Positions 8,332 through 17,204 of a stretch of DNA of 46,803 nt are shown here, in pieces. Each line of letters begins with the position of its first letter. The stretch's first letter is position 1. The DNA comes from an uncultured Burkholderiales bacterium (GTDB taxonomy: Bacteria > Pseudomonadota > Gammaproteobacteria > Burkholderiales > Burkholderiaceae_C). A program made the translations under genes and the position numbers. The DNA lies in contig CAIWAO010000019.1 in the NCBI GenBank assembly GCA_903910745.1, positions 66,018 to 112,820 of the forward strand, given 5' to 3'. The notes under the pieces are model-generated. The model saw nothing but the letters and a program-made list of their open reading frames with translations, made no database searches and was not told where the DNA came from.

Positions 8332-9375
8332 ATGTCTAGACGCATTTTTAATAAAACCGTCCTTCTTGCTAGTTTCGCCGCGAGCATTGTTTTTACAGCT
8401 GGCGTTGCTAAGGCTCAAACAGTTCCAATTAAGTTTCAACTAGACTGGCGCTTTGAAGGACCTTCAGCCTTATTTTTAGTCCCAGTTGCAAAAGGGTATT
8501 TTAAGGAAGCTAATCTAGATGTCACAGTGGATGCAGGTAACGGCTCAGGTGGTGCAGTGACAAGAGTTGCCTCTGGCACATATGACTTAGGATTTGCAGA
8601 CTTAGCGGCCTTGATGGAGTTCAATGCAAACAACCCAGATGCGCCAAATAAACCAGTTGCCATCATGATGGTTTATAACAATACGCCTGCATCAGTAATG
8701 ACGCTTAAAAAGTCGGGAATCAAAACCCCAGCTGATTTGAACGGTAAGAAATTAGGAGCTCCTGTATTTGACGCTGGAAGACGTGCATTCCCTATTTTCT
8801 CCAAAGCTAACAACATATCAAACGTAGCATGGACTGCAATGGATCCAACACTGCGTGAGACGATGCTTGTCAAAGGCGATGTTGATGCGATAACTGGTTT
8901 TACTTTCACTTCACTCTTAAACATAGAAGCCCGAGGTGTTCCTGCTTCTGAGGTTGTTGTGATGCAGTATCCAGACTACGGTGTCAAGCTTTATGGAAAC
9001 GCAGTCATTGCTTCACCCAAAATTCTCAAAGAAAATCCCGCTGCAGTAAGAGCGTTTTTGAAGGCCTTTACAAAAGGTGTTAAGGACGTAATCGCAGATC
9101 CTGCAAAAGCAATTGAAGCCGTTAAAGCAAGGGACGGAATTATCAACACTGAATTAGAGACACGCCGATTAAAACTGGCCATCGACACCGTCATCAATAG
9201 CTCAGATGCGCACAAGGAGGGTTTTGGCCAAATCAATCCACCCCGATTGGCTTTGATGGCGTCCCAAGTATCTGACGCGTTTAACACAAAAAGCCGGATT
9301 TCGGTTGATAGTTCATGGAACGGTTCATTCTTACCAAGCGCCAAAGAACTTGATATCCTCCCTAAAATCAAATAA
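8332..9375 (+). CDS. ABC transporter substrate-binding protein (NMT1/SsuA-like)
   Basis: A 347-residue periplasmic binding protein of the nitrate/sulfonate/taurine/pyrimidine-precursor (NMT1-SsuA) family. The N-terminal signal peptide ends at about residue 28 (GVAKAQ). The mature part starts with IKFQLDWRFEGPSALFLVP, as in this family, followed by the G-rich ligand loop DAGNGSGGAVTRVASG and the second-lobe motif KTPADLNGKKLG. The start ATG has AGGAGCC upstream. It is the first gene of a three-gene importer (binding protein, ATPase, permease) with gaps of 12-15 bp. Because it follows the purine genes and has a sigma-54-like promoter, the ligand is probably a nitrogen compound such as a purine, allantoin or a ureide. 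The family alone does not tell which. Confidence 0.88.
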   Translation: MSRRIFNKTVLLASFAASIVFTAGVAKAQTVPIKFQLDWRFEGPSALFLVPVAKGYFKEANLDVTVDAGNGSGGAVTRVASGTYDLGFADLAALMEFNANNPDAPNKPVAIMMVYNNTPASVMTLKKSGIKTPADLNGKKLGAPVFDAGRRAFPIFSKANNISNVAWTAMDPTLRETMLVKGDVDAITGFTFTSLLNIEARGVPASEVVVMQYPDYGVKLYGNAVIASPKILKENPAAVRAFLKAFTKGVKDVIADPAKAIEAVKARDGIINTELETRRLKLAIDTVINSSDAHKEGFGQINPPRLALMASQVSDAFNTKSRISVDSSWNGSFLPSAKELDILPKIK

Positions 9376-9390
9376 ATAATCTTATCCTCA

Positions 9391-10233
9391 ATGCCTGATT
9401 CTTCAAGTTACTTTGTTGATTTTCAAAACGTTTGGTTGGCCTACAACGAAGAGTTGCTAGCTAAAAACCAGTTCGCTGTAGAAGATATCAACCTACAGGT
9501 CAAACAAGGCGAGTTTATCGCCATAGTTGGACCTTCAGGTTGCGGTAAATCTACTTTTATGAAATTGACAACTGGTCTTAGAAAACCCACAAAAGGCACC
9601 ATTCATGTGGACTCTAAGCCTGTCACGGGTCCCTTAAAGATCAGCGGCATGGCTTTTCAATCGCCCTCACTTCTTCCTTGGCGCACCACGCTTGACAATG
9701 TTTTGCTACCCCTAGAAATTGTTGAGCCCTTTCGCTCCAACTTTAAATCAAAGCGAGACGAATACGTACAACGCGCTTTAGCACTTTTAAAGTCAGTCGG
9801 ACTCGAAGGCTACGCTGATCAGTACCCCTGGCAACTCTCAGGGGGGATGCAACAACGGGCCAGTATTTGTAGGGCCCTGATTCATGAACCCAAAATGCTG
9901 TTACTTGACGAACCCTTTGGGGCCTTGGACGCTTTTACGAGGGAGGAATTGTGGTGCATTTTGAGAGACTTATGGACCGAGCAAAAATTCAACGTCATCC
10001 TTGTTACCCACGATCTTAGAGAATCTGTTTTCCTTGCTGATACGGTATATGTGATGAGTAAGAGTCCGGGGCGTTTTGTAGTTAAACGTGATATCAATCT
10101 CCCTAGACCCCGAGATTTAGAGGTCACTTACACACCCGAATTTACTGAAATCGTTCATGAGCTGAGAGGTCATATCGGAGCTATCAGGCAGCAAAGTAAA
10201 AATCCATTATCTCCCCCCGTAATAGCTCAATAA
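9391..10233 (+). CDS. ABC transporter ATP-binding protein (SsuB/TauB-like)
   Basis: A 280-residue cytosolic ATPase powering the importer encoded around it. Walker A is GPSGCGKS at about residues 47-54, the Q-loop region is FQSPSLLPWR, the signature is LSGGMQQR near 153, Walker B is LLLDEPFGALD near 170, and the switch His follows in LVTHDLRE. The FQ...LLPW and EPFGALDAFTRE strings are typical of the nitrate/taurine importer branch. It starts 15 bp after the binding-protein gene and ends 12 bp before the permease gene, so the three are one operon. Confidence 0.92.
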   Translation: MPDSSSYFVDFQNVWLAYNEELLAKNQFAVEDINLQVKQGEFIAIVGPSGCGKSTFMKLTTGLRKPTKGTIHVDSKPVTGPLKISGMAFQSPSLLPWRTTLDNVLLPLEIVEPFRSNFKSKRDEYVQRALALLKSVGLEGYADQYPWQLSGGMQQRASICRALIHEPKMLLLDEPFGALDAFTREELWCILRDLWTEQKFNVILVTHDLRESVFLADTVYVMSKSPGRFVVKRDINLPRPRDLEVTYTPEFTEIVHELRGHIGAIRQQSKNPLSPPVIAQ

Positions 10234-10245
10234 ATAAATAATCAG

Positions 10246-11013
10246 ATGCAACAAAAATCTATTGAACGCTGGTCTCCTTGGGCGCTGCTAGTCATCAGCA
10301 TCGTCATTTGGCAGATCATCTGCAGCGTATTTAATGTCTCTGAATTCATATTTCCCAGTCCACTTCGCATTTGGAATCAGTTAATTGAATACAGAACAAC
10401 CATCGCAGCCCATGCTTGGAGGACCTATTGGGTCACCATGGCTGGGTTTGGATTAGCCATTGTTGTTGGAGTTTTACTTGGCTTTGTCATAGGAAGTTCA
10501 AGGATGGCTTATGCGGCTGTTTACCCACTAATGACCGCATTTAATGCCTTACCTAAAGCCGCCTTTGTTCCGATCTTAGTTGTTTGGTTCGGGATAGGTA
10601 TTGGTCCTGCAATACTCACATCTTTTTTGATCAGTTTTTTCCCCATCATGGTCAACATTGCTACTGGACTTGCAACCCTGGAGCCAGAGTTAGAGGACGT
10701 TTTGCGCGTGTTGGGCGCAAAGCGCTGGGATGTGCTGGTCAAAGTGGGGCTTCCCCGCTCTATGCCTTATTTTTTTGGCTCATTAAAAGTCGCTATCACT
10801 TTGGCCTTTGTTGGCACCACGGTCTCCGAGATGACTGCGGCTAATGAAGGAATAGGCTACTTACTTATCTCCGCAGGATCTGCAATGCAAATGGGTCTGG
10901 CTTTTGGTGGACTCGTGGTTGTTGGAGCAATGGCGATGGTAATGTACGAACTTTTTAATTACATTGAACTTCACACAACGGCCTGGGCTCACAGAGGTTC
11001 TCAAAATAATTAG
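10246..11013 (+). CDS. ABC transporter permease (SsuC/TauC-like)
   Basis: A 255-residue inner-membrane permease with about six hydrophobic spans. The cytoplasmic EAA loop is present near residues 155-175 (LGAKRWDVLVKVGLPRSMPY), the contact site for the ATPase. FNALPKAAFVPILVVWFGIG is the conserved stretch of the NMT1-type permeases. It is the last gene of the three-gene importer; 234 bp follow before the next gene. Confidence 0.92.
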   Translation: MQQKSIERWSPWALLVISIVIWQIICSVFNVSEFIFPSPLRIWNQLIEYRTTIAAHAWRTYWVTMAGFGLAIVVGVLLGFVIGSSRMAYAAVYPLMTAFNALPKAAFVPILVVWFGIGIGPAILTSFLISFFPIMVNIATGLATLEPELEDVLRVLGAKRWDVLVKVGLPRSMPYFFGSLKVAITLAFVGTTVSEMTAANEGIGYLLISAGSAMQMGLAFGGLVVVGAMAMVMYELFNYIELHTTAWAHRGSQNN

Positions 11014-11247
11014 TTTTAAGGCGTTTTCATCAAAATAACGCCGCTAATGTAAGAGAATATCGACAATTATCCTGCGTAATCCAATCCGACCAGTCTCTGG
11101 ATGGATGGAGTGTGAGTCCGACATTCAGACTTTCAGACTTTCACAAAGCGGATTCAAAATCTGGCAATTTGGGCAACTCGAAAAACTTCAAACATTGTTC
11201 TCTTACACATTTGTAACAAGAGATCATCCAAACCAATTCACTTAAGT
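11014..11247. other. Intergenic region with hairpin and 8-bp tandem repeat
   Basis: GGCGTTTT at 11020-11027 can pair with AACGCC at 11038-11043, forming a hairpin after the permease gene, but no T-run follows, so it is not a classic intrinsic terminator. TTCAGACT occurs twice in tandem at 11124-11139, and GGATGGATGG at about 11099-11108. No gene or clear promoter is seen. Confidence 0.4.
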
Positions 11248-11913
11248 ATGTCACTTATGGAACAAACTCCTGAAAAAATCACACCCAAAAAATTAGGCCC
11301 AACTTGGGTTGATATCTTGTTTCTCATATTTTTAGTAGGTGTGCTGATCTCAGTAACTTTGCTTGGACGACTCGCGTTTGAGGAGGGCATGAAGACCGAG
11401 AGATCTAAAGAAAATGGTGAGGCTTGGGTTAAATGGCTCACCGACAACAGTGCTGAGAGATTTAAAGAGGGATTTCAGCCATCGGCCTGCGCTGGTGGCC
11501 CGGTTGTGGCAGCTGCTCTTGAACATGAGAGAAAAGAGCTGATGAGGGCTGCAAGATTAGCAGCCAAAAAAGCCGGTACAGAAGACGAGCCCATCACCCT
11601 GCCCGATATTCCAATTGGAACTTGGGGCGAGTGCTTTAAGGCGTTGACTGCGAAGGGGGGAGCTCTTGCAGATCAAATCAATGCTTTCTCCTTGGAGCCA
11701 CTCACTTTGGTCGCTAAATGTGATCCAGGCGATCTGTCCACGGCTGGGGGATTCTTACTCGAAAAAAATGTATCTACTCCTGTTGGATCTGCAATCCCGC
11801 AAGTGACCAGCACATTAGCAGACAATGACTTAATAGTTGAGAAAGTAAATATCAGGATCACCATTTGCGACAAAGGTGCATACCCTACAAAAATTGCCGA
11901 ATTTGACTTCTAA
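11248..11913 (+). CDS. Single-span membrane protein of unknown function, next to the channel gene
   Basis: I do not recognise this 221-residue protein. It has a lysine-containing N-terminus, one strong membrane span at about residues 21-40 (VDILFLIFLVGVLISVTLLG), and a soluble part that should lie in the periplasm. That part carries four cysteines, at about 81, 129, 158 and 207, enough for two disulphides, and a charged helical stretch around 92-115. The gene lies 23 bp upstream of the tandem voltage-sensor channel and on the same strand, so it is probably co-transcribed and may be an accessory subunit; that is inference. The start may be the ATG at 11248 or the one at 11257; neither has a clear Shine-Dalgarno. 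Confidence 0.75.
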   Translation: MSLMEQTPEKITPKKLGPTWVDILFLIFLVGVLISVTLLGRLAFEEGMKTERSKENGEAWVKWLTDNSAERFKEGFQPSACAGGPVVAAALEHERKELMRAARLAAKKAGTEDEPITLPDIPIGTWGECFKALTAKGGALADQINAFSLEPLTLVAKCDPGDLSTAGGFLLEKNVSTPVGSAIPQVTSTLADNDLIVEKVNIRITICDKGAYPTKIAEFDF

Positions 11914-11936
11914 ATCTCAATCAAGCAGTACCTTAT

Positions 11937-13565
11937 ATGACAGAAGAACCAAAACTCCGCGGACATGATTACAAGGTAGAAATACCTGCTGGACTCCCAT
12001 TTAAGGAGTGGCTATATGCTTGGCTACTGGATCCAGAGATAGAGGGCAATCATCTTAAAGATGTCGATAAATGGATTGGCCTGCTTATTGTGGGCAACAT
12101 GTTTGCTCTGCTATTTGAGCATGTCCCAGCCGTATTTGAACCCAACAAAGGTTGGTTTCATTTATTCGATATTATTTCAGTAACTGTTTTCACAATTGAA
12201 TATCTAACTAGGCTCTACCTTGCCCCAGTTGACCGCGAGTTCAAGGGTAAGCGCATGTCAACGCTGAGATACATTTTCAGCCCATTTGCCGTCATTGATT
12301 TTTTAGCAATTATCCCCTTTTACCTGCAGTCATTTATTGCTGTAGATCTTAGGATCTTAAGAGCACTTCGGTTGCTAAGGATTTTGAAGCTCTTTAGAGT
12401 CATTATTCCTGCTATCCAAGATTTCAGAGAAGCCAATAAAGAAAGAACTTTTAGGCAAAAAATGCATGCAATCATCTACCCGTCTGACTACGGAGGTAAA
12501 TTGCATGAACTGTTTGACTCATTTATTGTTTTATGGGTCATTCTCTCCGTTATTGCGGTGATCTTTGAGTCAGTTCAAAGTATTCACTACATACTCAATA
12601 TTGAATTTGTTGTACTCGATGCAGTGGCTGTCGGTGTGTTTACGATGGAGTATTTCCTTCGCCTTTACACTTGCGTTGAAGAGCCAGGATTTGAGCATGC
12701 AGTTTGGGGAAGAATTAAGCTTGCCAAAACCACCTCATCTGTCATTGATTTTCTTGCAATACTGCCATTTTTCTTAGAAGTGTTTCTACACCATCTATTT
12801 GATTTGCGTTTCCTGCGGGTCTTCCGTTTAATGCGGCTCTTAAAGCTGACCCGATACACAGAGGCCACAGCAACACTTGGTAAAGTTATTGCCAGAGAAT
12901 GGCCCGTCATGGCAGCGTCTGGTTTTGTGATGTTGTTACTGGTCGTTTTAACGGCAAGCTTAGGCTATTTATTTGAACACGAGGCACAACCCGATAAATT
13001 TGAGAACATACCTCAATCGATTTACTGGGCCGTTATCACGCTTGCCTCTGTTGGTTATGGAGATTTAACGCCGGTCACCCCAATGGGGCGAGCGATGACG
13101 ATCATCTTGGCGTTGATGGGAATTGGTATTTTTGCGATCCCTGCGGCTCTCTTATCAACTGCATTTAGTGATCAACTTCGTATCGACAGAGAAAAGTTGT
13201 TGAACAGACTTTACGAAATGCTTTCTGTGGGTAAACTAACCTTCGAGGACGCTGAAATTATCAACAAGGAAGCCAAACGACTTCATATGTCCGAGGAAGA
13301 GGTTCAACGCCTATACGAAAAGGCTAAAAAGGACCGTGAACTTATGGATGATGTTTCATCCCTGCCTTTACACAAAATTGCCGCAGTCCCCGAGCATGCT
13401 GTTGAGCACTATAAGTCCTTGATCTCAGAAATAAAAGAACTAAGTATTATGACCAACCGGGCTGAGTTTGAGGAAATTGCAACATCTAAAGACCGAATCA
13501 CCGCAACCGATTTAGCTCTGTGGAAGGTCATTTTAAGCAATATACCTAACCCCTCAGAGAAATGA
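11937..13565 (+). CDS. Potassium channel with two tandem voltage-sensor domains and one pore
   Basis: A 542-residue ion-transport protein. Voltage sensor 1 covers residues ~46-156: S1 46-64, S2 74-95 with Glu88, S3 112-134 with Asp121, and S4 with R139, R142, R145, R148, K151, R154. Voltage sensor 2 covers ~191-309: S2 Glu238, S3 Asp271, and S4 with R291, R294, R297, R300, K303, R306. The S4 charge spacing is identical, and the S2/S3 strings (TIEYLTRLY / TMEYFLRLY, VIDFLAIIPF / VIDFLAILPF) show an internal duplication. A pore domain follows: S5 322-345, filter TLASVGYGDL at 368-377, S6 385-410. A helical charged tail runs 411-542. Ordinary bacterial Kv channels have one sensor and six spans; here ten spans are predicted. 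The filter implies K+ selectivity. The gene is out of place metabolically, between the importer and ureD. Confidence 0.9.
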   Translation: MTEEPKLRGHDYKVEIPAGLPFKEWLYAWLLDPEIEGNHLKDVDKWIGLLIVGNMFALLFEHVPAVFEPNKGWFHLFDIISVTVFTIEYLTRLYLAPVDREFKGKRMSTLRYIFSPFAVIDFLAIIPFYLQSFIAVDLRILRALRLLRILKLFRVIIPAIQDFREANKERTFRQKMHAIIYPSDYGGKLHELFDSFIVLWVILSVIAVIFESVQSIHYILNIEFVVLDAVAVGVFTMEYFLRLYTCVEEPGFEHAVWGRIKLAKTTSSVIDFLAILPFFLEVFLHHLFDLRFLRVFRLMRLLKLTRYTEATATLGKVIAREWPVMAASGFVMLLLVVLTASLGYLFEHEAQPDKFENIPQSIYWAVITLASVGYGDLTPVTPMGRAMTIILALMGIGIFAIPAALLSTAFSDQLRIDREKLLNRLYEMLSVGKLTFEDAEIINKEAKRLHMSEEEVQRLYEKAKKDRELMDDVSSLPLHKIAAVPEHAVEHYKSLISEIKELSIMTNRAEFEEIATSKDRITATDLALWKVILSNIPNPSEK

Positions 13566-13613
13566 GCAAATGACTCTATCAACGGAACACCCTCACCTAG
13601 CACTACTTAATCA

Positions 13614-14444
13614 GTGACTTGGAACGCCCGCCTGGATCTGCACTATGCCCGTGCAGACTCCTCCACCATCGTCAAATATGAGCACTCGGGTCCCCTTCGC
13701 ATACTTCGAAGCCTATACCCCGAGGGTCCACAAAGCTGTCATAACGTTTTGATCCATCCCCCAAGTGGCCTAGTGGGGGGCGATAGGTTGGATATTGGTA
13801 TTGATATGGTTGACGCCTCGCATGCCCTTATTACAACCCCTGGTGCTACGCGGTTTTATAAATCTGAATCAAAATGGGCCACGCAAGATGTCCAAGTGGT
13901 TTTGCAAGATAACTCTAGGCTTGAGTGGTTGCCGCTAGAAACATTGGCTTATGACGGCTGTATGGCCCGCAACATTTGCTCTTTTGATCTAAAAGACCAA
14001 TCAGAGTTGATTGCCTGGGACGTCACTGCACTAGGAATGCCTAGTGCACAACTTCCCTTCATCAACGGCGTTATAGAGCAACATTTTGAGATTAAAGGAC
14101 ACTGGCTAGATAAGGGCAGTATCAAGGCAAATGACATCAAACTTTTAAATAGTCCCTTGGGACTAAACGCAAGAAAGTGCTTAGCCACACTTGTGTTCGC
14201 AAGCGCTAAAGCACTGAGCGACGAACAAAGAAACAAAATTCTAGAATTAGCAAGAGAAGTGATTCAAGTTGAGGGACTAAACATTCAAGTAGGAGCCACT
14301 TCTCCTGGACCCAACGTGATTGTCGTTAGGGCGCTCTCAGACTTGGTGGAGCCTTCCATGAAATTACTTCGCAGTATTTGGCTTGAATGGAGATCACAAC
14401 TTTGGGGGCTAAGCCCTGTCATGCCAAGGATATGGGCTCTCTAG
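13614..14444 (+). CDS. ureD: Urease accessory protein UreD
   Basis: A 276-residue urease chaperone that binds the apo-enzyme as UreDFG during nickel insertion. Family signatures are visible: GPLRILRSLYPEG near residue 26, CHNVLIHPPSGLVGGDRL near 42-59, TTPGATRFYKS near 74, and LEWLPLETLAYDG near 103. The start is GTG at 13614; an in-frame stop only two codons upstream excludes an earlier start. No Shine-Dalgarno is seen, suggesting read-through from the channel gene 48 bp upstream. It is convergent with urtE and is separated by the whole urt operon, about 6 kb, from ureABCEFG, a split arrangement. Confidence 0.95.
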   Translation: MTWNARLDLHYARADSSTIVKYEHSGPLRILRSLYPEGPQSCHNVLIHPPSGLVGGDRLDIGIDMVDASHALITTPGATRFYKSESKWATQDVQVVLQDNSRLEWLPLETLAYDGCMARNICSFDLKDQSELIAWDVTALGMPSAQLPFINGVIEQHFEIKGHWLDKGSIKANDIKLLNSPLGLNARKCLATLVFASAKALSDEQRNKILELAREVIQVEGLNIQVGATSPGPNVIVVRALSDLVEPSMKLLRSIWLEWRSQLWGLSPVMPRIWAL

Positions 14445-14476
14445 AGTTTGTGCACATCACAAATTGAGGGTACCAC

Positions 14477-15175
14477 TCAAATAGCTACGATTTGTCTTAT
14501 GCCCTTCTCAACCATTTCAGATCCAGGCCCTTTGGCCACCACCTCACCCCTGTCCATGACCACATAATAGTCAGCTAATTCTTCAGCGAAATCATAATAT
14601 TGCTCGCACAAAAGAATTCCCATGTCCCCTCTATTGGCAAGCATTTTAATCACGCGACCGATATCTTTGATGATGCTTGGCTGGATACCCTCAGTCGGCT
14701 CATCGAGCACTAAAAGCTTAGGACTACTCGCAAGGGCTCGAGCGATGGCGAGTTGTTGTTGTTGTCCACCCGACAAGTCGCCTCCTTTACGGTGGAGCAT
14801 TTGTTTTAAAACAGGAAAAAGCTCAAACAACTCAGCAGGAATTGCGGTTGAAGCAGGCTTAGATGCCAACCCCATCGCTAAATTTTCTTCCACCGTTAGT
14901 CGGTTAAAAATCTCTCTACCTTGAGGCACAAAACCAATTCCTGCACGTGCTCGCTGATCCGTAGAAATATTTTGAATAGGTACCCCGTTAAGGTTGATGG
15001 TCCCTGAGCGAATAGGAACGAGTCCCATTAAAGATTTAAGCAAAGTTGTCTTACCAACGCCGTTTCTGCCAAGCAAAACCGTCACCTTACCCATTTCAGC
15101 TTCAATACTCACATCTCTCAGAATATGAGATCCACCGTAATACTGGTTAATATTTGAGAGCTCAAGTAATTTCAT
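14477..15175 (-). CDS. urtE: Urea ABC transporter ATPase UrtE
   Basis: A 232-residue branched-chain-amino-acid-type ATPase (LivF-like) of the urea importer. Walker A is GRNGVGKTT near residue 36, the signature is LSGGQQQQLAIARAL near 134, and Walker B is LLVLDEPTEGIQPSI near 153, with GIQPSII being typical of UrtE. It is the last gene of urtABCDE and abuts urtD with no intergenic base. The end faces ureD, with 32 bp containing two short hairpins (14447-14463 and 14464-14480) between the convergent genes. Confidence 0.93.
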   Translation of the reverse strand: MKLLELSNINQYYGGSHILRDVSIEAEMGKVTVLLGRNGVGKTTLLKSLMGLVPIRSGTINLNGVPIQNISTDQRARAGIGFVPQGREIFNRLTVEENLAMGLASKPASTAIPAELFELFPVLKQMLHRKGGDLSGGQQQQLAIARALASSPKLLVLDEPTEGIQPSIIKDIGRVIKMLANRGDMGILLCEQYYDFAEELADYYVVMDRGEVVAKGPGSEMVEKGIRQIVAI

Positions 15176-16033
15176 TTATCGCCCTAAATATACTTCAATA
15201 ACTTTTTCATTGCTTTGAACTTGATCAAAAGTTCCTTCAGCCAAAACGCAGCCTTCACTCAAAACCGTAATCTTCTCAGATATAGTTTTGATAAAAGACA
15301 TATCGTGCTCAACTACTATCAGAGAATGCTTACCTTTAAGCTCCAAAAATAGCTCAGCAGTTCTATGAGTTTCTTGGTCCGTCATTCCGGCAACAGGTTC
15401 ATCTAATAAAAGTAATTTAGGCTCTTGCATCAAAAGCATCCCTATCTCCAACCACTGCTTTTGACCATGACTTAGGTTTCCGGCCTGCCTGTTTATCGAG
15501 TCCTCAAGTTTGATAGTCTCTAAAACCTCAAGAAGCCTTGTCTTCTGTTCTGATTTGAGTTTAAAAAATATAGACGCCTTAACACGCTTATCTGTTTTTA
15601 GGGCTAGCTCCAAATTTTCAAATACCGAGAGCTGTTCAAAAACGGTGGGTTTCTGAAATTTTCTACCAATACCAAGCTGAGCAATTTCGGGCTCATTGTA
15701 TTCAAGCAAATTGATCGTGCTGCCAAAGAACACCTGCCCAGAATCTGGTTTTGTTTTTCCTGTGATGATATCCATCATCGTCGTTTTTCCAGCACCATTG
15801 GGACCAATAATGCAACGCAGTTCACCAGGCGCAATATCTAGTGATAGATTATTAATGGCTTTAAAGCCATCAAAACTCACGCTCACATCTTCTAAATAAA
15901 GTATTCGGCCGTGCGATAAATTCAGTTCCGTGGACCGCTTTATTCCGTCCAAGTGAACGGTACCACCATTAGGCTTATCTGCCTGGCTTAATGGGTTGGA
16001 CTCATCAGCTAGATTAAGAGCCACAGTACTCAT
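15176..16033 (-). CDS. urtD: Urea ABC transporter ATPase UrtD
   Basis: A 285-residue LivG-like ATPase, partner of UrtE. Walker A is GPNGAGKTT near residue 77, the signature is LSHGQKQWLEIGMLL near 188, and Walker B is LLLLDEPVAGMTDQE near 207. The LSHGQKQWLEIGMLL and AGMTDQET strings are characteristic of UrtD. The N-terminus has about 40 residues of extra, non-conserved sequence before YLEDVSVSFDGF. Its start overlaps the urtC stop by 4 bp. Confidence 0.93.
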   Translation of the reverse strand: MSTVALNLADESNPLSQADKPNGGTVHLDGIKRSTELNLSHGRILYLEDVSVSFDGFKAINNLSLDIAPGELRCIIGPNGAGKTTMMDIITGKTKPDSGQVFFGSTINLLEYNEPEIAQLGIGRKFQKPTVFEQLSVFENLELALKTDKRVKASIFFKLKSEQKTRLLEVLETIKLEDSINRQAGNLSHGQKQWLEIGMLLMQEPKLLLLDEPVAGMTDQETHRTAELFLELKGKHSLIVVEHDMSFIKTISEKITVLSEGCVLAEGTFDQVQSNEKVIEVYLGR

Positions 16034-17184
16034 TGGCTACCTTCCTTACTCTTTTTAGATTCGAATATTTTCTTCAATAGTCCAACAACACCGTTTGGTA
16101 AAAACAAGGTTACTGATATGAAAAGTGCCCCTAAAAAATAAAGCCAGAATTCAGGTGCAGTCATAGTCAGCCAACTTTTTGCACCGTTGACGATAAACGC
16201 ACCCAAAATGGGACCAATTAGAGTTCCACGACCACCTACAGCGGCCCAAATAGCAATCTCAATTGAATTTGCAGGACTCATCTCACTAGGGTTGATGATG
16301 CCCACCTGAGGCACATACAAGGCTCCAGCGACAGCACACATCATCGCTGAGAAAGTCCATATGGCTAATTTATAGGGGACAGGGGAATAACCACAAAACA
16401 TGACACGACTCTCGGAGTCTCTGATCGCTTGCAACAAGCGACCAAATTTACTTTGAACGATAAACTTAGATAGCAAATAAAAACCAAGCAAAGTTAAAGC
16501 CGTCATCACAAAAAGCACCATTCTTGTGGATTGTGTCGCCAGTGGTATGTTCAAAATTCTTTTGAAGTCTGTAAAACCATTGTTTCCTCCAAATCCCGTC
16601 TCATTTCTGAAAAACAACAACATAGTTGCAAACGTTAAGGCTTGAGTAATGATTGAAAAATATACACCCTTGATGCGGGATCGAAATGCGAAGAAGCCAA
16701 ACACAAAGGCTACAAAAGCTGGGACAAAAAGAATAATCAATAAGGTCGCAAAAAAGCTATCACTGAGTAACCAATGCCAGGGTAGTGTTTTCCAATCTAA
16801 AAAGACCATGAAATCAGGTAGTGCAGATTTATAGTTCCCATCCAACCCGATTTGTCTCATCAGGTACATCCCCATGGCGTATCCACCGAGCGCAAAAAAC
16901 AATCCATGGCCTAAAGACAATATACCTGTGTAGCCCCAAATGAGGTCCATTGCAAGGGCACATATAGCGTAGCACATGATTTTACCAATGAGTGCCACAT
17001 AAAAATCATTAATATGAAGTACGCTAGAGCTATCAATCAACATATTTAATGCGGGCACCAATGTAGTCAGAACAATGAAAACTGATATGAAGATGATCCA
17101 CCCCTTCTTATTCAAAAGAAGGCTTGGCTCTGGCAACACAATGTTGGTCACTTGAGATGAATGAATAGGGGTCGGAGTTTGCAT
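16030..17184 (-). CDS. urtC: Urea ABC transporter permease UrtC
   Basis: A 384-residue inner-membrane permease of the LivM type with about nine or ten hydrophobic spans. DLIWGYTGILSLGHGLFFAL near residue 80 and GYSPVPYKLAIWTFSAMM near 270 are conserved in UrtC. It pairs with UrtB to form the translocation path. The gene starts 20 bp after urtB and overlaps urtD by 4 bp. Confidence 0.93.
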   Translation of the reverse strand: MQTPTPIHSSQVTNIVLPEPSLLLNKKGWIIFISVFIVLTTLVPALNMLIDSSSVLHINDFYVALIGKIMCYAICALAMDLIWGYTGILSLGHGLFFALGGYAMGMYLMRQIGLDGNYKSALPDFMVFLDWKTLPWHWLLSDSFFATLLIILFVPAFVAFVFGFFAFRSRIKGVYFSIITQALTFATMLLFFRNETGFGGNNGFTDFKRILNIPLATQSTRMVLFVMTALTLLGFYLLSKFIVQSKFGRLLQAIRDSESRVMFCGYSPVPYKLAIWTFSAMMCAVAGALYVPQVGIINPSEMSPANSIEIAIWAAVGGRGTLIGPILGAFIVNGAKSWLTMTAPEFWLYFLGALFISVTLFLPNGVVGLLKKIFESKKSKEGSQ

Positions 17185-17204
17185 ATCTAGAATAACCGTT
17201 TATA

